DNA of 64,000 bases from Chloroflexota bacterium (GTDB lineage Bacteria > Chloroflexota > Limnocylindria > Limnocylindrales > CSP1-4): contig VBEC01000073.1 of assembly GCA_005883615.1 (NCBI GenBank), positions 92,522 through 156,521 on the forward strand. Direction: 5' to 3'. Shown piece by piece: positions 34,190-46,746 of the stretch. The notes below the pieces were generated by a model. That model ran no database searches. It was not told where the DNA came from and was given only the letters and a program-made list of their open reading frames with translations. The position numbers and the translations under genes were made by a program. Each line of letters begins with the position of its first letter. Position 1 is the stretch's first letter.

Positions 34190-34280
34190 TCCGCCTTGGC
34201 GCCTGGGACCCCGGACCGGCATGACCGGTGCCGTTCGGGCGGGTCTGGTAGGGAAGAGTGCGGTGCTAGCATCGGGCACG

Positions 34281-35081
34281 ATGAGTGGCGGCAGCGCATG
34301 GCATTGGCTCCGGGCGCGCGTCGACGAGTCCGTCGGTATGTCAATGGTCCGAGCCGTCACCGGGCGGCGGGCAAGCGCTACGGGCGAAATGGGAAGTGAT
34401 GCGGGCGCGCCGCCTACGTCTCCACCGGCGGCTGAGCTTACCCCTGGAGTAGGCACCTCTTTCCGCGCCGTCCCCCACGCGCCCAGACGGATCGTAATCA
34501 GTGGCGAGATCGCGCCTCCGATCCCCATAGGCAGCGGGCGACGCTCGGGCCGGTTGGCGAATCACCCTCCGAGCTCGAGGGATGATGCGCGCCTGCGCCT
34601 GTGGCGCGATTCCGCGCTGATGTTGCTTGGCGCGCTGCTGGTGGCCTTGGTCGGAATCAACCTTCCAACTCGGGCCGGCCGCCAGGGTGGCGTGGCGGGG
34701 GCAACGGGAACGCCGGGACTGGGCGCGCCACTGCTCGTCGGGTCCGGGTCCCCGTCGGCCGCCTCGACCGGGGATCAGGCCTTCGGTCAGAGCCCGTCGC
34801 CGAACGGCTCGCGTGGCCCCAGCCCGAAGCCGGCCGGCGCGCCGGCATCGTCGACGATCCCAGGCTCATTGAGCGCACCCTCGACCTACCGACCCGCGAC
34901 TCCCGCTCCGAACCCGACGCCGAAGCCGACGAACCACGCGACGGCCACCCCCAGCCCGGCAATCGCCCCGTCGGTGAGGCCCTCGCCGAGCTCGAGCCCT
35001 TCGCCAAGTCCGTCGCCCAGTGCCGGTATTTCGCCCAGCCCGTCGCCGGGCCCGTCGCGGACCCCTAAGCCCAGCCCATAG
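34281..35081 (+). CDS. Single-pass membrane protein with Ser/Pro-rich exterior
   Basis: No family is recognised. The protein has about 110 basic, low-complexity N-terminal residues and one transmembrane helix (ALMLLGALLVALVGINL). A roughly 140-residue exterior of Gly/Ser then Pro-Ser and Pro-Thr repeats follows, ending in SPSPGPSRTPKPSP. It resembles wall-spanning, possibly O-glycosylated stalks. The ATG at 34281 is chosen because TAGCAT ends 8 bases before it, as in other leaderless-looking genes here. ATGs at 34161 and 34221 are in frame. Confidence 0.55.
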   Translation: MSGGSAWHWLRARVDESVGMSMVRAVTGRRASATGEMGSDAGAPPTSPPAAELTPGVGTSFRAVPHAPRRIVISGEIAPPIPIGSGRRSGRLANHPPSSRDDARLRLWRDSALMLLGALLVALVGINLPTRAGRQGGVAGATGTPGLGAPLLVGSGSPSAASTGDQAFGQSPSPNGSRGPSPKPAGAPASSTIPGSLSAPSTYRPATPAPNPTPKPTNHATATPSPAIAPSVRPSPSSSPSPSPSPSAGISPSPSPGPSRTPKPSP

Positions 35082-35127
35082 GGCTCCCTGGAGCTCTGGC
35101 CGCGGGGCTGCGCGAGGTACCACCTGC

Positions 35128-35133
35128 TATACT
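35128..35133 (+). promoter_or_regulatory. Candidate -10 box of the ATP synthase operon
   Basis: TATACT lies 41 bases before the atpI start. The corresponding -35 region (about 35105-35110) is poor, so this is only a candidate. Confidence 0.35.
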
Positions 35134-35174
35134 CCGCGCGCCTTGCTGGGTCGCTCATGATCGAGCCGTGATCG

Positions 35175-35378
35175 GTGGGTGCTTACCTCGCCCTCTACTC
35201 CGAGATCGGTTTCGTTCTCCTCGTGACGACGCTGGCAGGCGCCCTTGGCGGGCACTGGATCGACGGCCAGCTGGGGACCAATCCCATCTTCGTGGTGATC
35301 GGGTTCCTCGCTGGAGCAGCGCTGGGCGGCATGGCCGCCTACCGGCTGATCAAGCAGTTCCTGGCGAGGTTCGACTGA
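35175..35378 (+). CDS. atpI: AtpI/AtpZ-like small ATP synthase assembly protein
   Basis: The 67-aa protein has two helices separated by a short loop (GGHWIDGQLGTNPIF), as in the AtpZ/F0F1-ATPase subunit family encoded ahead of atpB. It is thought to assist c-ring assembly or Mg2+ uptake. GTG 35175 is the first start after an in-frame stop. Confidence 0.8.
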   Translation: MGAYLALYSEIGFVLLVTTLAGALGGHWIDGQLGTNPIFVVIGFLAGAALGGMAAYRLIKQFLARFD

Positions 35379-35429
35379 CGTCTTCTGGCGGGCGCGCCGG
35401 CCCAAGTGGCGCGCATTTGTGGAGCGAGC

Positions 35430-36491
35430 GTGTCGATCGACGAGCAGCGAGAGCCCGGCGCTGCCGAACGGGCCAGCCCTGAGCGAGCGGTGGAGCGAAC
35501 TTCGGGGCTGTCGCCGCGCCGGATCCTGGGGATCATGGTCGTGTCGATCATCGTCCTCGACGTCCTGGCGTTCGTCTTCGTCCCGCCCTACCCGAAGGGT
35601 GAGCCCGGCCATCCGGTAAGCGGCATCGGCGACCTCATCAGGGCCAACATCGAACTCCCGGCTCCGCAGGTCGTGTGGGACTTCGCTCCAAACGACCCCG
35701 TCGCCTCTTCTGCGATTGTCTTCTTTCATCCGAGCATCTCGTCGACGCTGTTCACGATGTGGCTGCTGATGATCGTCATCGTGGCCGTCGTCTTCCTGGC
35801 GACCCGTGGCATGCGCCTGGTCCCGCGCCCGGTCCAGAACGTCACCGAGTTCGTCTACGAGCTGCTGGAGAACTTCGCAGTCTCGCTCGGTGGGGACGCG
35901 GCGCGACCATACGTCCCCGTGTTTGCCGGCTTCTTCCTGTTCATCCTCGTTTCAAACTGGAGCGGCCTCCTGCCGATCGTCGGCAAATTCGAAGAGCTGC
36001 GAGCTCCCACGAGCGACGTCAACGTCACGATCGGACTTGCGCTCTGCGCGTTCATCTACTTCGAATACCAGGGCTTTCGGAGGCTCGGGGTTCGCGGCTA
36101 CCTGGGCAAGTTCTTCGTGTTCAGCGGATTCCGCCAGGGAATCGGCACAGGGCTTCTCGACCTGTTCGTCGGATTGATCGAATTCATGCTCGAGCTGATC
36201 AAGCCCGTCACGCTGTCGATGCGACTTTTCGGCAACATCCTCGGGGGCGAGATTGCCCTTGGCGTCATCACCGCCCTGACCATCGCCGTGGTTCCAGTGT
36301 TGATGTACGGCCTGGAGGCTCTGCTCAACTTCGTCCAGGCGCTGATCTTCTCGACCCTCACCCTCATGTTCACGCTCATCGCGATCGAGAGTCACGAGGA
36401 GGAGGCCCACGCCGCCCCGGAGCTGGCTGACATCCCCGAAGGGAATATCGGTCCGCCGCTGTCGGGGATGCAGCCCGGGTCGGCCCATTAG
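35430..36491 (+). CDS. atpB: ATP synthase F0 subunit a
   Basis: Subunit a forms the two proton half-channels beside the c-ring. The 353-aa protein has an N-terminal cytoplasmic tail, five or six helices, and the essential Arg in KPVTLSMRLFGNILGGE. It is longer than usual (about 240-290 aa) because of an N-terminal extension and an exterior loop after helix 1 (PPYPKGEPGHPVSGIGDLI). GTG 35430 has GGAG five bases upstream and is preferred to GTG 35406. Confidence 0.95.
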   Translation: MSIDEQREPGAAERASPERAVERTSGLSPRRILGIMVVSIIVLDVLAFVFVPPYPKGEPGHPVSGIGDLIRANIELPAPQVVWDFAPNDPVASSAIVFFHPSISSTLFTMWLLMIVIVAVVFLATRGMRLVPRPVQNVTEFVYELLENFAVSLGGDAARPYVPVFAGFFLFILVSNWSGLLPIVGKFEELRAPTSDVNVTIGLALCAFIYFEYQGFRRLGVRGYLGKFFVFSGFRQGIGTGLLDLFVGLIEFMLELIKPVTLSMRLFGNILGGEIALGVITALTIAVVPVLMYGLEALLNFVQALIFSTLTLMFTLIAIESHEEEAHAAPELADIPEGNIGPPLSGMQPGSAH

Positions 36492-36560
36492 GAGCCGCAG
36501 CCTCATCATCATGTCCAGCGAGCTATCGGGCGGCCGCCGGGTGCAAGGAGGAAGGTCTAC

Positions 36561-36779
36561 ATGAACAGCTTGGGAGCGGGCCTCGCGGCTCTCGGAGTCA
36601 TCGGGCCAGGCATCGGCATCGGCATCCTTGCCGGCCTCGCGTCCAGCGCGATCGGGCGCAACCCTGACGCCAGTGCTCAGATCCGCGGGCTGGCGATCAT
36701 CCTCGCCGGCTTCGCCGAAGGGCTTGGCGTGCTGGCGATCGTGGTCGGCATCCTGGTCCTCTTCATCGGCGGGAAGTAG
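36561..36779 (+). CDS. atpE: ATP synthase F0 subunit c
   Basis: The 72-aa hairpin has helix 1 with GPGIGIGILAG, the polar loop RNPDA, and the ion-carrying Glu53 in AGFAEGLGVLAIV. The residue after Glu is Gly and no Gln/Ser sodium ligands are seen, so it is probably a proton-type c subunit. GGAGG lies about 9 bases before the ATG, the strongest ribosome-binding site in the operon, consistent with its need for many copies. Confidence 0.97.
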   Translation: MNSLGAGLAALGVIGPGIGIGILAGLASSAIGRNPDASAQIRGLAIILAGFAEGLGVLAIVVGILVLFIGGK

Positions 36780-36790
36780 GTCGCCGATCC

Positions 36791-37366
36791 GTGGAGCTGA
36801 TCGCCCTCGCCGGCGGCGCTGCCCACTCCGGCTTGGCTGCCCTGACGGCGGAGACGGAGACCGGGGCGGGCCTCCAGATCAACCTGTTCTGGGTCATCGT
36901 CGCTGCGCTCAACTTCGTCCTGCTGTTGACATTGCTGTGGCAGTTCGGCTTCGGCCCCGTCAGCCGGATGCTCGCCGAGCGCCGCGAGCGGATCGAGCAG
37001 GGCCTGCGGGACGCCGAGCAGGCGCGCCAGGACCGCGAGAGCGCGGAGGCGGAGCGCGCCGCGGCCCTCGCCGAGGCACGTCGCGAGGCCAAAGAGATCC
37101 TCGACCGCTCCCAGAAGGTCGCCCAGGAGATTCGAGAGGCGGACATCGCAGCGACGCGGGCTGAGCTCGAACGGATGCGAGAGCGCGCTCAGGCCGATAT
37201 CGAAGGCGAGAAGCAGCGCGCCATCGCCGACCTCCGTGCGGAAGTGGCAAACCTCGCTCTCGAGGCGGCGAGCAAGGTCATCGGCGAGTCGATGACGGGT
37301 GAGCGGCAGCGCCGCCTGGTCGAGGATTTCCTGAAAGAGACAGCCGGCTCGGAGCCAAAGGGCTGA
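36791..37366 (+). CDS. atpF: ATP synthase F0 subunit b
   Basis: The 191-aa stator protein has one membrane helix (LFWVIVAALNFVLLLTLLW) preceded by about 30 residues, followed by a long charged coiled coil. It connects subunit a to the delta subunit on F1. GTG start 11 bp after atpE; its stop overlaps atpH as TGATG. Confidence 0.94.
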   Translation: MELIALAGGAAHSGLAALTAETETGAGLQINLFWVIVAALNFVLLLTLLWQFGFGPVSRMLAERRERIEQGLRDAEQARQDRESAEAERAAALAEARREAKEILDRSQKVAQEIREADIAATRAELERMRERAQADIEGEKQRAIADLRAEVANLALEAASKVIGESMTGERQRRLVEDFLKETAGSEPKG

Positions 37367-37911
37367 TGCGCCGACCCACCACCGCTGCCCGACGGTATGC
37401 GGAAGCCGCATTCGAGCTCGCTGAGCGGGATGGCAGCCACGACCGCTGGGCCGAAGATCTCCGCCTTGCGACCGAAATGGCGGCGGACGAACGCGTTGCC
37501 TCGATCATAGACAATCCAGCCGTGCCCTTCGCCGAGCGACAGGCGGTCCTGGAGCGCCTGTTCGTACGGTCGATCAGTCGGGACGCCCTGAATCTGGTTC
37601 GCCTCCTGTCGCATCGAGCCAGGATCGAGCTGCTGCCCGCAATCGCGGCCGAATATCAGCGGCTGCTCGACCGCAAGCGGGGCGTGGTGGCGGCCACCGT
37701 CACCAGCGCGGCGCCACTCACGAAAGACCAGCTGTCGGCTGTTCGAGGCCGAGTCGAGGAGATCACCGCGGCAACCGTCTCGCTCAGCGAAGCCGTCGAC
37801 GGGGGCCTCATCGGCGGCCTCACCGTTCAGGTCGGCGATCGGCTGATCGATGCCAGCGTCCGCGGCCGCCTCGAACGCCTCCGCGAGACGCTGCTCGCCG
37901 CCAGCCGCTAG
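37366..37911 (+). CDS. atpH: ATP synthase F1 subunit delta
   Basis: The 181-aa protein has the delta N-terminal helical domain ([33 protein letters not shown]) and the C-terminal signature [19 protein letters not shown]. It links the b stalk to the top of the alpha3beta3 head. It is coupled to atpF through the TGATG overlap. Confidence 0.95.
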   Translation: MRRPTTAARRYAEAAFELAERDGSHDRWAEDLRLATEMAADERVASIIDNPAVPFAERQAVLERLFVRSISRDALNLVRLLSHRARIELLPAIAAEYQRLLDRKRGVVAATVTSAAPLTKDQLSAVRGRVEEITAATVSLSEAVDGGLIGGLTVQVGDRLIDASVRGRLERLRETLLAASR

Positions 37912-37957
37912 AGCGCCAACTCCAACCGAACCGACCCCACAGCCGAAGGGACCATCG

Positions 37958-39490
<1,533 letters not shown>

Positions 39491-39530
39491 TCAGCCGAAG
39501 CGAACAGAGAGCGGGAGCGAACACACCCCG

Positions 39531-40382
39531 ATGGCCAGCCTGCGTGACCTGCGGCGGCGCATCCGCGATGTCGGCAAGATCAAGCAGATCACCCGCGCGA
39601 TGCAGTTCGTCGCTGCCTCGAAGCTCAAGCGCGCCCAGGACGCCACGCTCAACGCGCGGCCCTACGCCGAGGCGATCGACGAGGTCCTCGCCGACGTGGC
39701 TGCCGTCCTGAGCGGCGAAGATCACCCCTTGCTCGGGACGCCGGAAAAGGGCAAGCGCCTGATCGTGCTCTTCACCTCGGACCGCGGCCTGGCCGGCCCG
39801 TTCAATACGAATACGATCCGCTTCGTTGCCCGCGCGATTACGGAGCACCAGGGCGATCTCGCCGTCGTCGCGGTCGGGCGAAAGGGACGCGACGCCCTGC
39901 GCCGTGCCCGCGTGCCAATCGAGGCGTATTTCGACGGCTTCGGCGACCGGCCGTCGTTTGCCGATGTCGTACCGCTGGCGCGCCTCGTCACCGACGACTA
40001 TCGGAGCGGCGGATACGAGCGAATCGACCTCGTGTACAGCCAGTTCGTGTCTACGCTTGTGCAGCGGCCAGCGCTGGAGCAGCTGTTGCCCGTCAAGCCA
40101 TCCGAGGACACCAAGGGGATCCCGGGCAACCAGTTCATCTTCGAGCCGAGCCCGTCGGCCGTCCTGGAGCAGCTCCTGCCGCGCTACGTTGCCCAGCGAC
40201 TGTTCCAGGCAGTCCTCGAATCGAAGGCGTCGGAGGAGTCCTCGCGGATGGTCGCAATGCGCAATGCAACGGATAACGCCGACGATCTGATCGACGACTA
40301 CACGCTCGAATACAACAAGGTTCGCCAGACCAGCATCACCCGCGAGATGATCGAAATCGCGACCGGCGCGCAGGCGCGCTGA
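39531..40382 (+). CDS. atpG: ATP synthase F1 subunit gamma
   Basis: The 283-aa central shaft has the conserved ends: MASLRDLRRRIRDVGKIKQ at the N-terminus and SRMVAMRNATDNADDLIDD followed by YNKVRQTSITREMIEI at the C-terminus. It couples c-ring rotation to catalysis. The upstream frame to 39282 lies within atpA and is not used. Confidence 0.97.
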   Translation: MASLRDLRRRIRDVGKIKQITRAMQFVAASKLKRAQDATLNARPYAEAIDEVLADVAAVLSGEDHPLLGTPEKGKRLIVLFTSDRGLAGPFNTNTIRFVARAITEHQGDLAVVAVGRKGRDALRRARVPIEAYFDGFGDRPSFADVVPLARLVTDDYRSGGYERIDLVYSQFVSTLVQRPALEQLLPVKPSEDTKGIPGNQFIFEPSPSAVLEQLLPRYVAQRLFQAVLESKASEESSRMVAMRNATDNADDLIDDYTLEYNKVRQTSITREMIEIATGAQAR

Positions 40383-41822
<1,440 letters not shown>

Positions 41823-41862
41823 CGCGCCGGCATGCCCTGGCCGCGCTGGTGGAGGCGAGTCC

Positions 41863-42291
41863 ATGCCCCTGAAGCTCGAGATCGTTACACCCGAGCGCAT
41901 GGCTTACCGCGACGAAGTCGACGCCGTGACCCTGCCTGGAAGCGAAGGCGAGCTGGGCGTGCTGCCGCACCATGCGCCGCTGATCACCACTCTCGGTGCG
42001 GGCGAGCTGCGCGTGCGCAAAGGCGACACGGTCGAGCTCTTCGCGGTCATCGGCGGATTTCTGCAGGTCCGGCCCGACCGCGTGATCGTCATGGCCGAAA
42101 CCGCCGACCTTGCCTCGGACATCGACCTCGAGAGGGCTCAGGCGGCGCGACGCGAAGCCGAACGCGCCCTCGAGAGCGGCTACCACGAGGGTGCCGATCT
42201 GTCGGCGGCTCGTGCGGCGCTCCAGGTGGCCCTCCTTCGCATCCGCGTCGCGGAGCGGCGGCATCGGGAGGGTCCCCGCCGCCGCGGCTAG
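41863..42291 (+). CDS. atpC: ATP synthase F1 subunit epsilon
   Basis: The 142-aa protein has the beta-sandwich start MPLKLEIVTPERMAYRDEVD and GSEGELGVLPHHAPLITTL, and a full C-terminal helical hairpin rich in Arg/Ala/Glu, which in relatives inhibits ATP hydrolysis. GGAGG precedes ATG 41863. It closes the operon in the order I-B-E-F-H-A-G-D-C. Confidence 0.95.
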   Translation: MPLKLEIVTPERMAYRDEVDAVTLPGSEGELGVLPHHAPLITTLGAGELRVRKGDTVELFAVIGGFLQVRPDRVIVMAETADLASDIDLERAQAARREAERALESGYHEGADLSAARAALQVALLRIRVAERRHREGPRRRG

Positions 42292-42369
42292 GCGGCCCAC
42301 CCATGGCAGACGCCCGAATCCTCCCGCCGAGGGCTCGCGGGCGCTCTACCTCGGCGCTCGGAGAGCTCA

Positions 42370-43716
42370 ATGGCTGACGCCCGACCGTTTCACTGGGAGT
42401 TCCACCCGGAGCCGATCGCGCGCGAGATCTTTCGCATCGAGGGCGGCAAGCCGCTGTCGGGCACGGTTCGCGTCAGCGGCTCGAAGAATGCCGCCCTCAA
42501 GCTGCTCGCCGCCGCCACGCTGACAGGTGAGCGCTGCCGGTTCTCGAATGTGCCGGAGATCGAGGACGTGCGGGTCATGGCCGAAACGCTCCGCGACATC
42601 GGCGTCGTGGTCGACCACCCTAGCGAAAACAACTACGAGGTCGCCTCCGGCGACGTCGAGTGGCTGTTCGTGCCACTCGAGGCGGCAGCCAAGATGCGCG
42701 CCAGCTTCATGCTCCTGGGGCCGCTCCTCGCCCGGTTCGGCCGCGTCATCATCAGCAACCCCGGCGGCGATCGCATTGGGCGGCGCCCGGTCAACCTCCA
42801 CGTTGACGCCATGCGCTCTCTGGGCGCCGAGATCGAGTACCGGAACGGCTACTACTTCGCGCGTGCTCCGGGCCGCCTGCGCGGAGCCGAGGTGCGGTTT
42901 CCGATCGTGAGTGTCATGGGCACCGAGAACGCAATGCTGGCCGCGACGCTGGCCGACGGCCACACGGTCATCCGACCGGCAGCACGGGAGCCGGAGGTCG
43001 ACGACCTGATCGCGTTCCTTCAGAACATGGGCGCCGGAGTCGAGCGGACATACCCCGACACGATCGAGGTGGAGGGCCGCAAGCGGCTGCGCGGCGCGGA
43101 CCATCGGGTCGTGTCCGACCGGATCGAGGCCGGCACCTTCATGGTCGCCGGTGCCGTGACCGGCGGACGCGTGACCCTGACCGACGCGCCATGCGACTAC
43201 CTGTCCGCCTTCGTGGACGTGCTCGGCGGAGCCGGCGTCGACGTGTCGTGCGGTCAGACCACGATCGAGGTCGACGGACGGGCGGGCCTGGAGGGCGGCT
43301 TCATGGCGCGAAACATCGAAACCGCTCCGTACCCGGGCCTGGCGACCGACCTGCAGCCACCCGCCTGCGTCCTGCTCAGCCAGGCCGCCGGAACGTCGCG
43401 AGTCCACGAAGCCGTGTTCGAAGATCGACTGGAGTGGTTGACCGAGCTGGCGCGCATGGGCGCCGAAGCCCGTTTGCTGGATGAACACCACGCCGAGATC
43501 ACGGGGCCCCGGCCGCTGCACGGCGCGGAGGTCGAGATCGGGGATCTTCGGGCAGGCGCGTCGCTGATCCTTGCCGCTCTCGCCGCCCGCGGCACCTCGA
43601 CCATCCTGGGCGCCCACCACGTTCACCGTGGCTATGAGAACATCGACGGCAAGTTCCTGGAGCTCGGTGCCAGGATCGAGCGCGTCGCGGAAGGGACAGT
43701 TACCACCAAGTCATGA
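42370..43716 (+). CDS. murA: UDP-GlcNAc 1-carboxyvinyltransferase with Asp active site
   Basis: MurA adds enolpyruvate to UDP-GlcNAc, the first committed step of peptidoglycan synthesis. The 448-aa protein has [13 protein letters not shown] and the loop [15 protein letters not shown]. In E. coli the loop is PGGCTIGARPVDLH, so the catalytic/fosfomycin-reactive Cys115 is Asp134 here (GAT at 42769-42771). Cys-to-Asp MurA enzymes remain active but are not alkylated by fosfomycin. ATG 42370 has GGAGAG upstream; the stop overlaps mreB as ATGA. Confidence 0.96.
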   Translation: MADARPFHWEFHPEPIAREIFRIEGGKPLSGTVRVSGSKNAALKLLAAATLTGERCRFSNVPEIEDVRVMAETLRDIGVVVDHPSENNYEVASGDVEWLFVPLEAAAKMRASFMLLGPLLARFGRVIISNPGGDRIGRRPVNLHVDAMRSLGAEIEYRNGYYFARAPGRLRGAEVRFPIVSVMGTENAMLAATLADGHTVIRPAAREPEVDDLIAFLQNMGAGVERTYPDTIEVEGRKRLRGADHRVVSDRIEAGTFMVAGAVTGGRVTLTDAPCDYLSAFVDVLGGAGVDVSCGQTTIEVDGRAGLEGGFMARNIETAPYPGLATDLQPPACVLLSQAAGTSRVHEAVFEDRLEWLTELARMGAEARLLDEHHAEITGPRPLHGAEVEIGDLRAGASLILAALAARGTSTILGAHHVHRGYENIDGKFLELGARIERVAEGTVTTKS

Positions 43717-44711
43717 AGATCGGCATCGACCTGGGCACGGCCAACGTCCTCGTATACGTCAAGGGCCGCGGCATCGTCATCCAGGAACCGTCCGTCGTCG
43801 CGGTCAGCGACGACAACCGCATCGTGGCAGTCGGAGAGGAAGCCCGCGAGATGATCGGCCGGACGCCCGGCAACATCTCGGCCATTCGGCCGATGAAGGA
43901 CGGCGTCATCGCGGATTACGTAATCACGGAGGCGATGCTCAAGCATCTCATCGGCAAGGCGACCAAGGGCGCGCTCAACTTCAAGAAGCCGGACGTCATG
44001 ATCAGCGTCCCGGCCGGCGTGACCAGCGTCGAGAAGCGAGCGGTACGCGATGCGGCCCTCAAGGCGGGCGCGCGCGAGGCGTATCTCATCGAGGAGCCCC
44101 TCGCGGCCGCGATCGGTGCGAATGTGCCCATCAGCGGGCCGTCCGGGAACATGGTCATCGATATCGGCGGGGGGACCAGCGAGATCGCGGTCATCGCGCT
44201 AGGCGGGATCGTTGTTTCGACGTCGCTGCGCGTGGGCGGCAACAAGTTCGACGAATCGATCGCGACCTACATCCGCAAGAAGTACAACCTCATGATCGGC
44301 GAGCGGACGGCCGAGGATGTCAAGATCCAGATCGGCACGGCATTGCCCCTCGAGCGCGAGCTGCAGATGGAGGTCCGCGGTCGCGATCTGATCGCCGGCC
44401 TGCCACGCACGATCCCGATCACCAGCTCGGAGGTCATGGAAGCCTGCGAGCAGCCGCTCCAGCAGCTCGTTGCCGCGGTGCGCCTTGTTCTCGAGCAGAC
44501 CCCGCCGGAGCTGTCGTCCGACATCATCGACAAGGGCATGGTCATGTCTGGCGGCGGCTCACTGCTGCGAAACATCGACAAGCTGCTGACGCAGGTCACC
44601 GGTGTCCCGTGCCACGTCGCCGAGAACGCGCTCGACTGCGTTGCGCTTGGGACGGGACTTGCGCTCGAGCACTTCGACTTCTTCCGCAAGTCGCTTGTCA
44701 CCGCGATCTGA
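43713..44711 (+). CDS. mreB: Rod shape-determining actin homologue MreB
   Basis: The 332-aa protein has the actin-fold motifs [36 protein letters not shown] and [16 protein letters not shown]. MreB filaments orient the elongasome. It is coupled to murA rather than to mreC/mreD; mreD-mrdA-rodA lie 23 kb upstream. Mbl/MreBH-like paralogues are not present in the window. Confidence 0.97.
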   Translation: MKIGIDLGTANVLVYVKGRGIVIQEPSVVAVSDDNRIVAVGEEAREMIGRTPGNISAIRPMKDGVIADYVITEAMLKHLIGKATKGALNFKKPDVMISVPAGVTSVEKRAVRDAALKAGAREAYLIEEPLAAAIGANVPISGPSGNMVIDIGGGTSEIAVIALGGIVVSTSLRVGGNKFDESIATYIRKKYNLMIGERTAEDVKIQIGTALPLERELQMEVRGRDLIAGLPRTIPITSSEVMEACEQPLQQLVAAVRLVLEQTPPELSSDIIDKGMVMSGGGSLLRNIDKLLTQVTGVPCHVAENALDCVALGTGLALEHFDFFRKSLVTAI

Positions 44712-44757
44712 GGGGGCGGCCGGCGAATTCCGAGTGGCCCGCCCGGGCCCCGGCTAG

Positions 44758-45453
44758 GTGGCCCGTTACTTCGCCGACCTCCACGTCCACAGCCGCGCGA
44801 GCTTCGACGCACTGGCGTCGCCGCGCGACATCGTGCGCGTCGCGGCGGAGCGCGGCCTGACCCATATCGCGATCACGGACCACGATCGCATCGACGGGGC
44901 GCTCGCGGCCCGGGAGGCCGCCCCGAGAGGCCTGAGTGTCATCATCGGCGAGGAGGTGCGGACGGACGGCGGCGACCTGATCTGCCTCTTCCTGGAACGC
45001 GCGATCGCGCCGGGCCTGTCAGCGGACGAGACGATCGAGGAAGCGCGCTCACAGGGAGGCATGGTCGGCATCCCGCACCCCTTCGACCGCTTCAGAGGTT
45101 CGATGCTGCGGACTGACCGAGGCGTCGAGGTGGCCGGGCGAGTCGACTGGGTCGAGGCGTACAACGCGCGGGCCGTCGGGGGGGCCGCGAATGAGCGGGC
45201 AGCCGAGTTTGCGCGAGAGCACGGCCTACCCGGCATCGCCGTCTCGGATGCCCACTCGCTCGTCGAGGTCGGCGTGGCCTATACCGCGTTCGAGAGCGAC
45301 GTGTCCGGGCCGGCCGGCCTTCGGGAGGCATTGGGGACACTCGAGATCGTGCCGGGCCGCGCTTCGTACGTCATCCGAGCGCTGACGCCCGTGGCCAAGC
45401 TCATCCAGCGGATGCGTGGCAACCAGCGGGTCAAGGGGACATCCGGCCGGTGA
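44758..45453 (+). CDS. PHP-domain metal-dependent phosphoesterase
   Basis: The 231-aa protein has the PHP metal ligands in YFADLHVHSRASFDA, ITDHDRIDG, IIGEEVRT, GIPHPFDR and a late AVSDAHS. Stand-alone PHP proteins hydrolyse phosphoesters such as nucleoside 3',5'-bisphosphates or small oligonucleotides; the substrate is not known here. GTG start; its end overlaps the next gene as GTGA. Confidence 0.85.
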   Translation: MARYFADLHVHSRASFDALASPRDIVRVAAERGLTHIAITDHDRIDGALAAREAAPRGLSVIIGEEVRTDGGDLICLFLERAIAPGLSADETIEEARSQGGMVGIPHPFDRFRGSMLRTDRGVEVAGRVDWVEAYNARAVGGAANERAAEFAREHGLPGIAVSDAHSLVEVGVAYTAFESDVSGPAGLREALGTLEIVPGRASYVIRALTPVAKLIQRMRGNQRVKGTSGR

Positions 45454-46535
45454 CCGGCCAGCCCGTCGAGGACCCTGAGGCCGGGACCGGCGAACGGCAG
45501 GTCAGCGCCGAGGACCTGTCGATCGGCCGGCGGCTGCGCCAGCCTCGAACCATCATCTCGATCGTCGTTCCCCTGTTCGTACTGGTCCTGGTCATCCGCA
45601 GCCTGCCCGGTTTCCACCTCGAGCAGCTCCCCGGCAACATCCTCGCGGCCAACAAGCTCCTCCTGGTCGCCGCGTTCCTCGTCTACTACCTGGGCTTCCC
45701 GTTGCGCGGGTGGCGCTGGTCGATCCTGCTGCGGGGAACCGGTTTCCGGCTTGGCATACGGGACGCGAGCGAGATCATCTTCCTGTCGTGGCTGGTCAAC
45801 TGCCTGGTCCCCGCCAAGCTGGGCGACATCTACCGGGCGTACCTGCTCAAGATCAACAGCACCGTCTCCCTGTCGCGGACCTTCGGCACGGTGTTCATCG
45901 AACGGGTCCTGGACCTGTTCGCGATCGCGATGCTCGGCCTGGCGTCGGGCTTCGTCAGCTTCCGGAACGGACTGCCGGGCGACGTGCAAGTTGTGTTCCT
46001 GGTCGGGATCGGCGTGGTCGTGGCTCTCGGCCTGGGCCTGCTGACGATGCGGAACTTTGGCCGTCGGATTATCGAGGTCCTGCCGCTCCCTCATTCGATC
46101 CTCGCGCTCTACGACAAGTTCGAGCAGGGCGTCTTCTCGGCGATCGGACTTCGCGTCCTGCCGGGTCTCGGGTTGCTTACCGGCCTGATCTGGGCCACCG
46201 AGGCGATGCGCCTGTTCCTTGTCGTCGAAGCTCTCGGGTTCCCGGGCGTGCACCTGGGCATCAGCGGCTCGTTCTTCGTCGCGCTGACCGGCTCGCTGCT
46301 TACCGCAGTGCCATTCACTCCGGGCGGCCTCGGAATCGTCGAGGCCGGAGTCGGCACATTGCTCACACTCGTGTACGGGGTTGACCCCACATCGGCGGCC
46401 ACGATCGTGCTCGTCGACCGAGCCATCAGCGTGCTCTCGATCATCGCCCTGGGCAGCATCGCCTACGCGATTTCGGCTAAGCGGCGGGGCGCGGGCCTGA
46501 GGGGGGCCACCCGAGGAGCTGCGGCCTCCGGCTAG
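45450..46535 (+). CDS. UPF0104 (lysyl-PG synthase-like) flippase-domain membrane protein
   Basis: The 361-aa protein has about eight helices in the pattern of the lysylphosphatidylglycerol synthetase membrane domain (UPF0104): GFPLRGWRWSILLRG, FLSWLVNCLVPAKLGDIYRAYLL split around its Pro-Ala-Lys, and PFTPGGLGIVEAGVG. No aminoacyl-transferase domain is attached, so it may move or bind a lipid-linked substrate rather than modify lipids. It is coupled to the PHP gene. Confidence 0.85.
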   Translation: MTGQPVEDPEAGTGERQVSAEDLSIGRRLRQPRTIISIVVPLFVLVLVIRSLPGFHLEQLPGNILAANKLLLVAAFLVYYLGFPLRGWRWSILLRGTGFRLGIRDASEIIFLSWLVNCLVPAKLGDIYRAYLLKINSTVSLSRTFGTVFIERVLDLFAIAMLGLASGFVSFRNGLPGDVQVVFLVGIGVVVALGLGLLTMRNFGRRIIEVLPLPHSILALYDKFEQGVFSAIGLRVLPGLGLLTGLIWATEAMRLFLVVEALGFPGVHLGISGSFFVALTGSLLTAVPFTPGGLGIVEAGVGTLLTLVYGVDPTSAATIVLVDRAISVLSIIALGSIAYAISAKRRGAGLRGATRGAAASG

Positions 46536-46746
46536 AGACGGGCACCCGTGCGGAAGACCGTACCAGTGCGCGTGAGCCGGTCGACCCACACGCACCACAG
46601 CGGACTGCACCGATCGGACCGTGATCGCGCCCGACCGGCGAAATGTTCCGGTACGAACGGGTGATACAGAGCGGGCGCCATGCACCAGATAGTGAGCTCA
46701 ACGCGGCAATGGCCGCAGCTGCCAACAGGGAGCGCCCAGCCCACCG

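Noticed and set aside
34860..35080. Short repeated units in the Ser/Pro region, considered as a CRISPR-like array
   Set aside because: Unit lengths are irregular, there are no spacers, and the frame codes for Pro-Ser repeats.
36561..36779. Possible sodium-type ATP synthase c subunit
   Set aside because: The residue after the ion-binding Glu is Gly and the Gln/Ser ligands of sodium types are absent.
42303..42377. 24-codon frame beginning MADARIL directly before murA, which begins MADARPF
   Set aside because: It has no ribosome-binding site of note. The similar start may reflect a short duplication, but the rest is low-complexity Arg/Pro, and its stop overlaps murA by chance.
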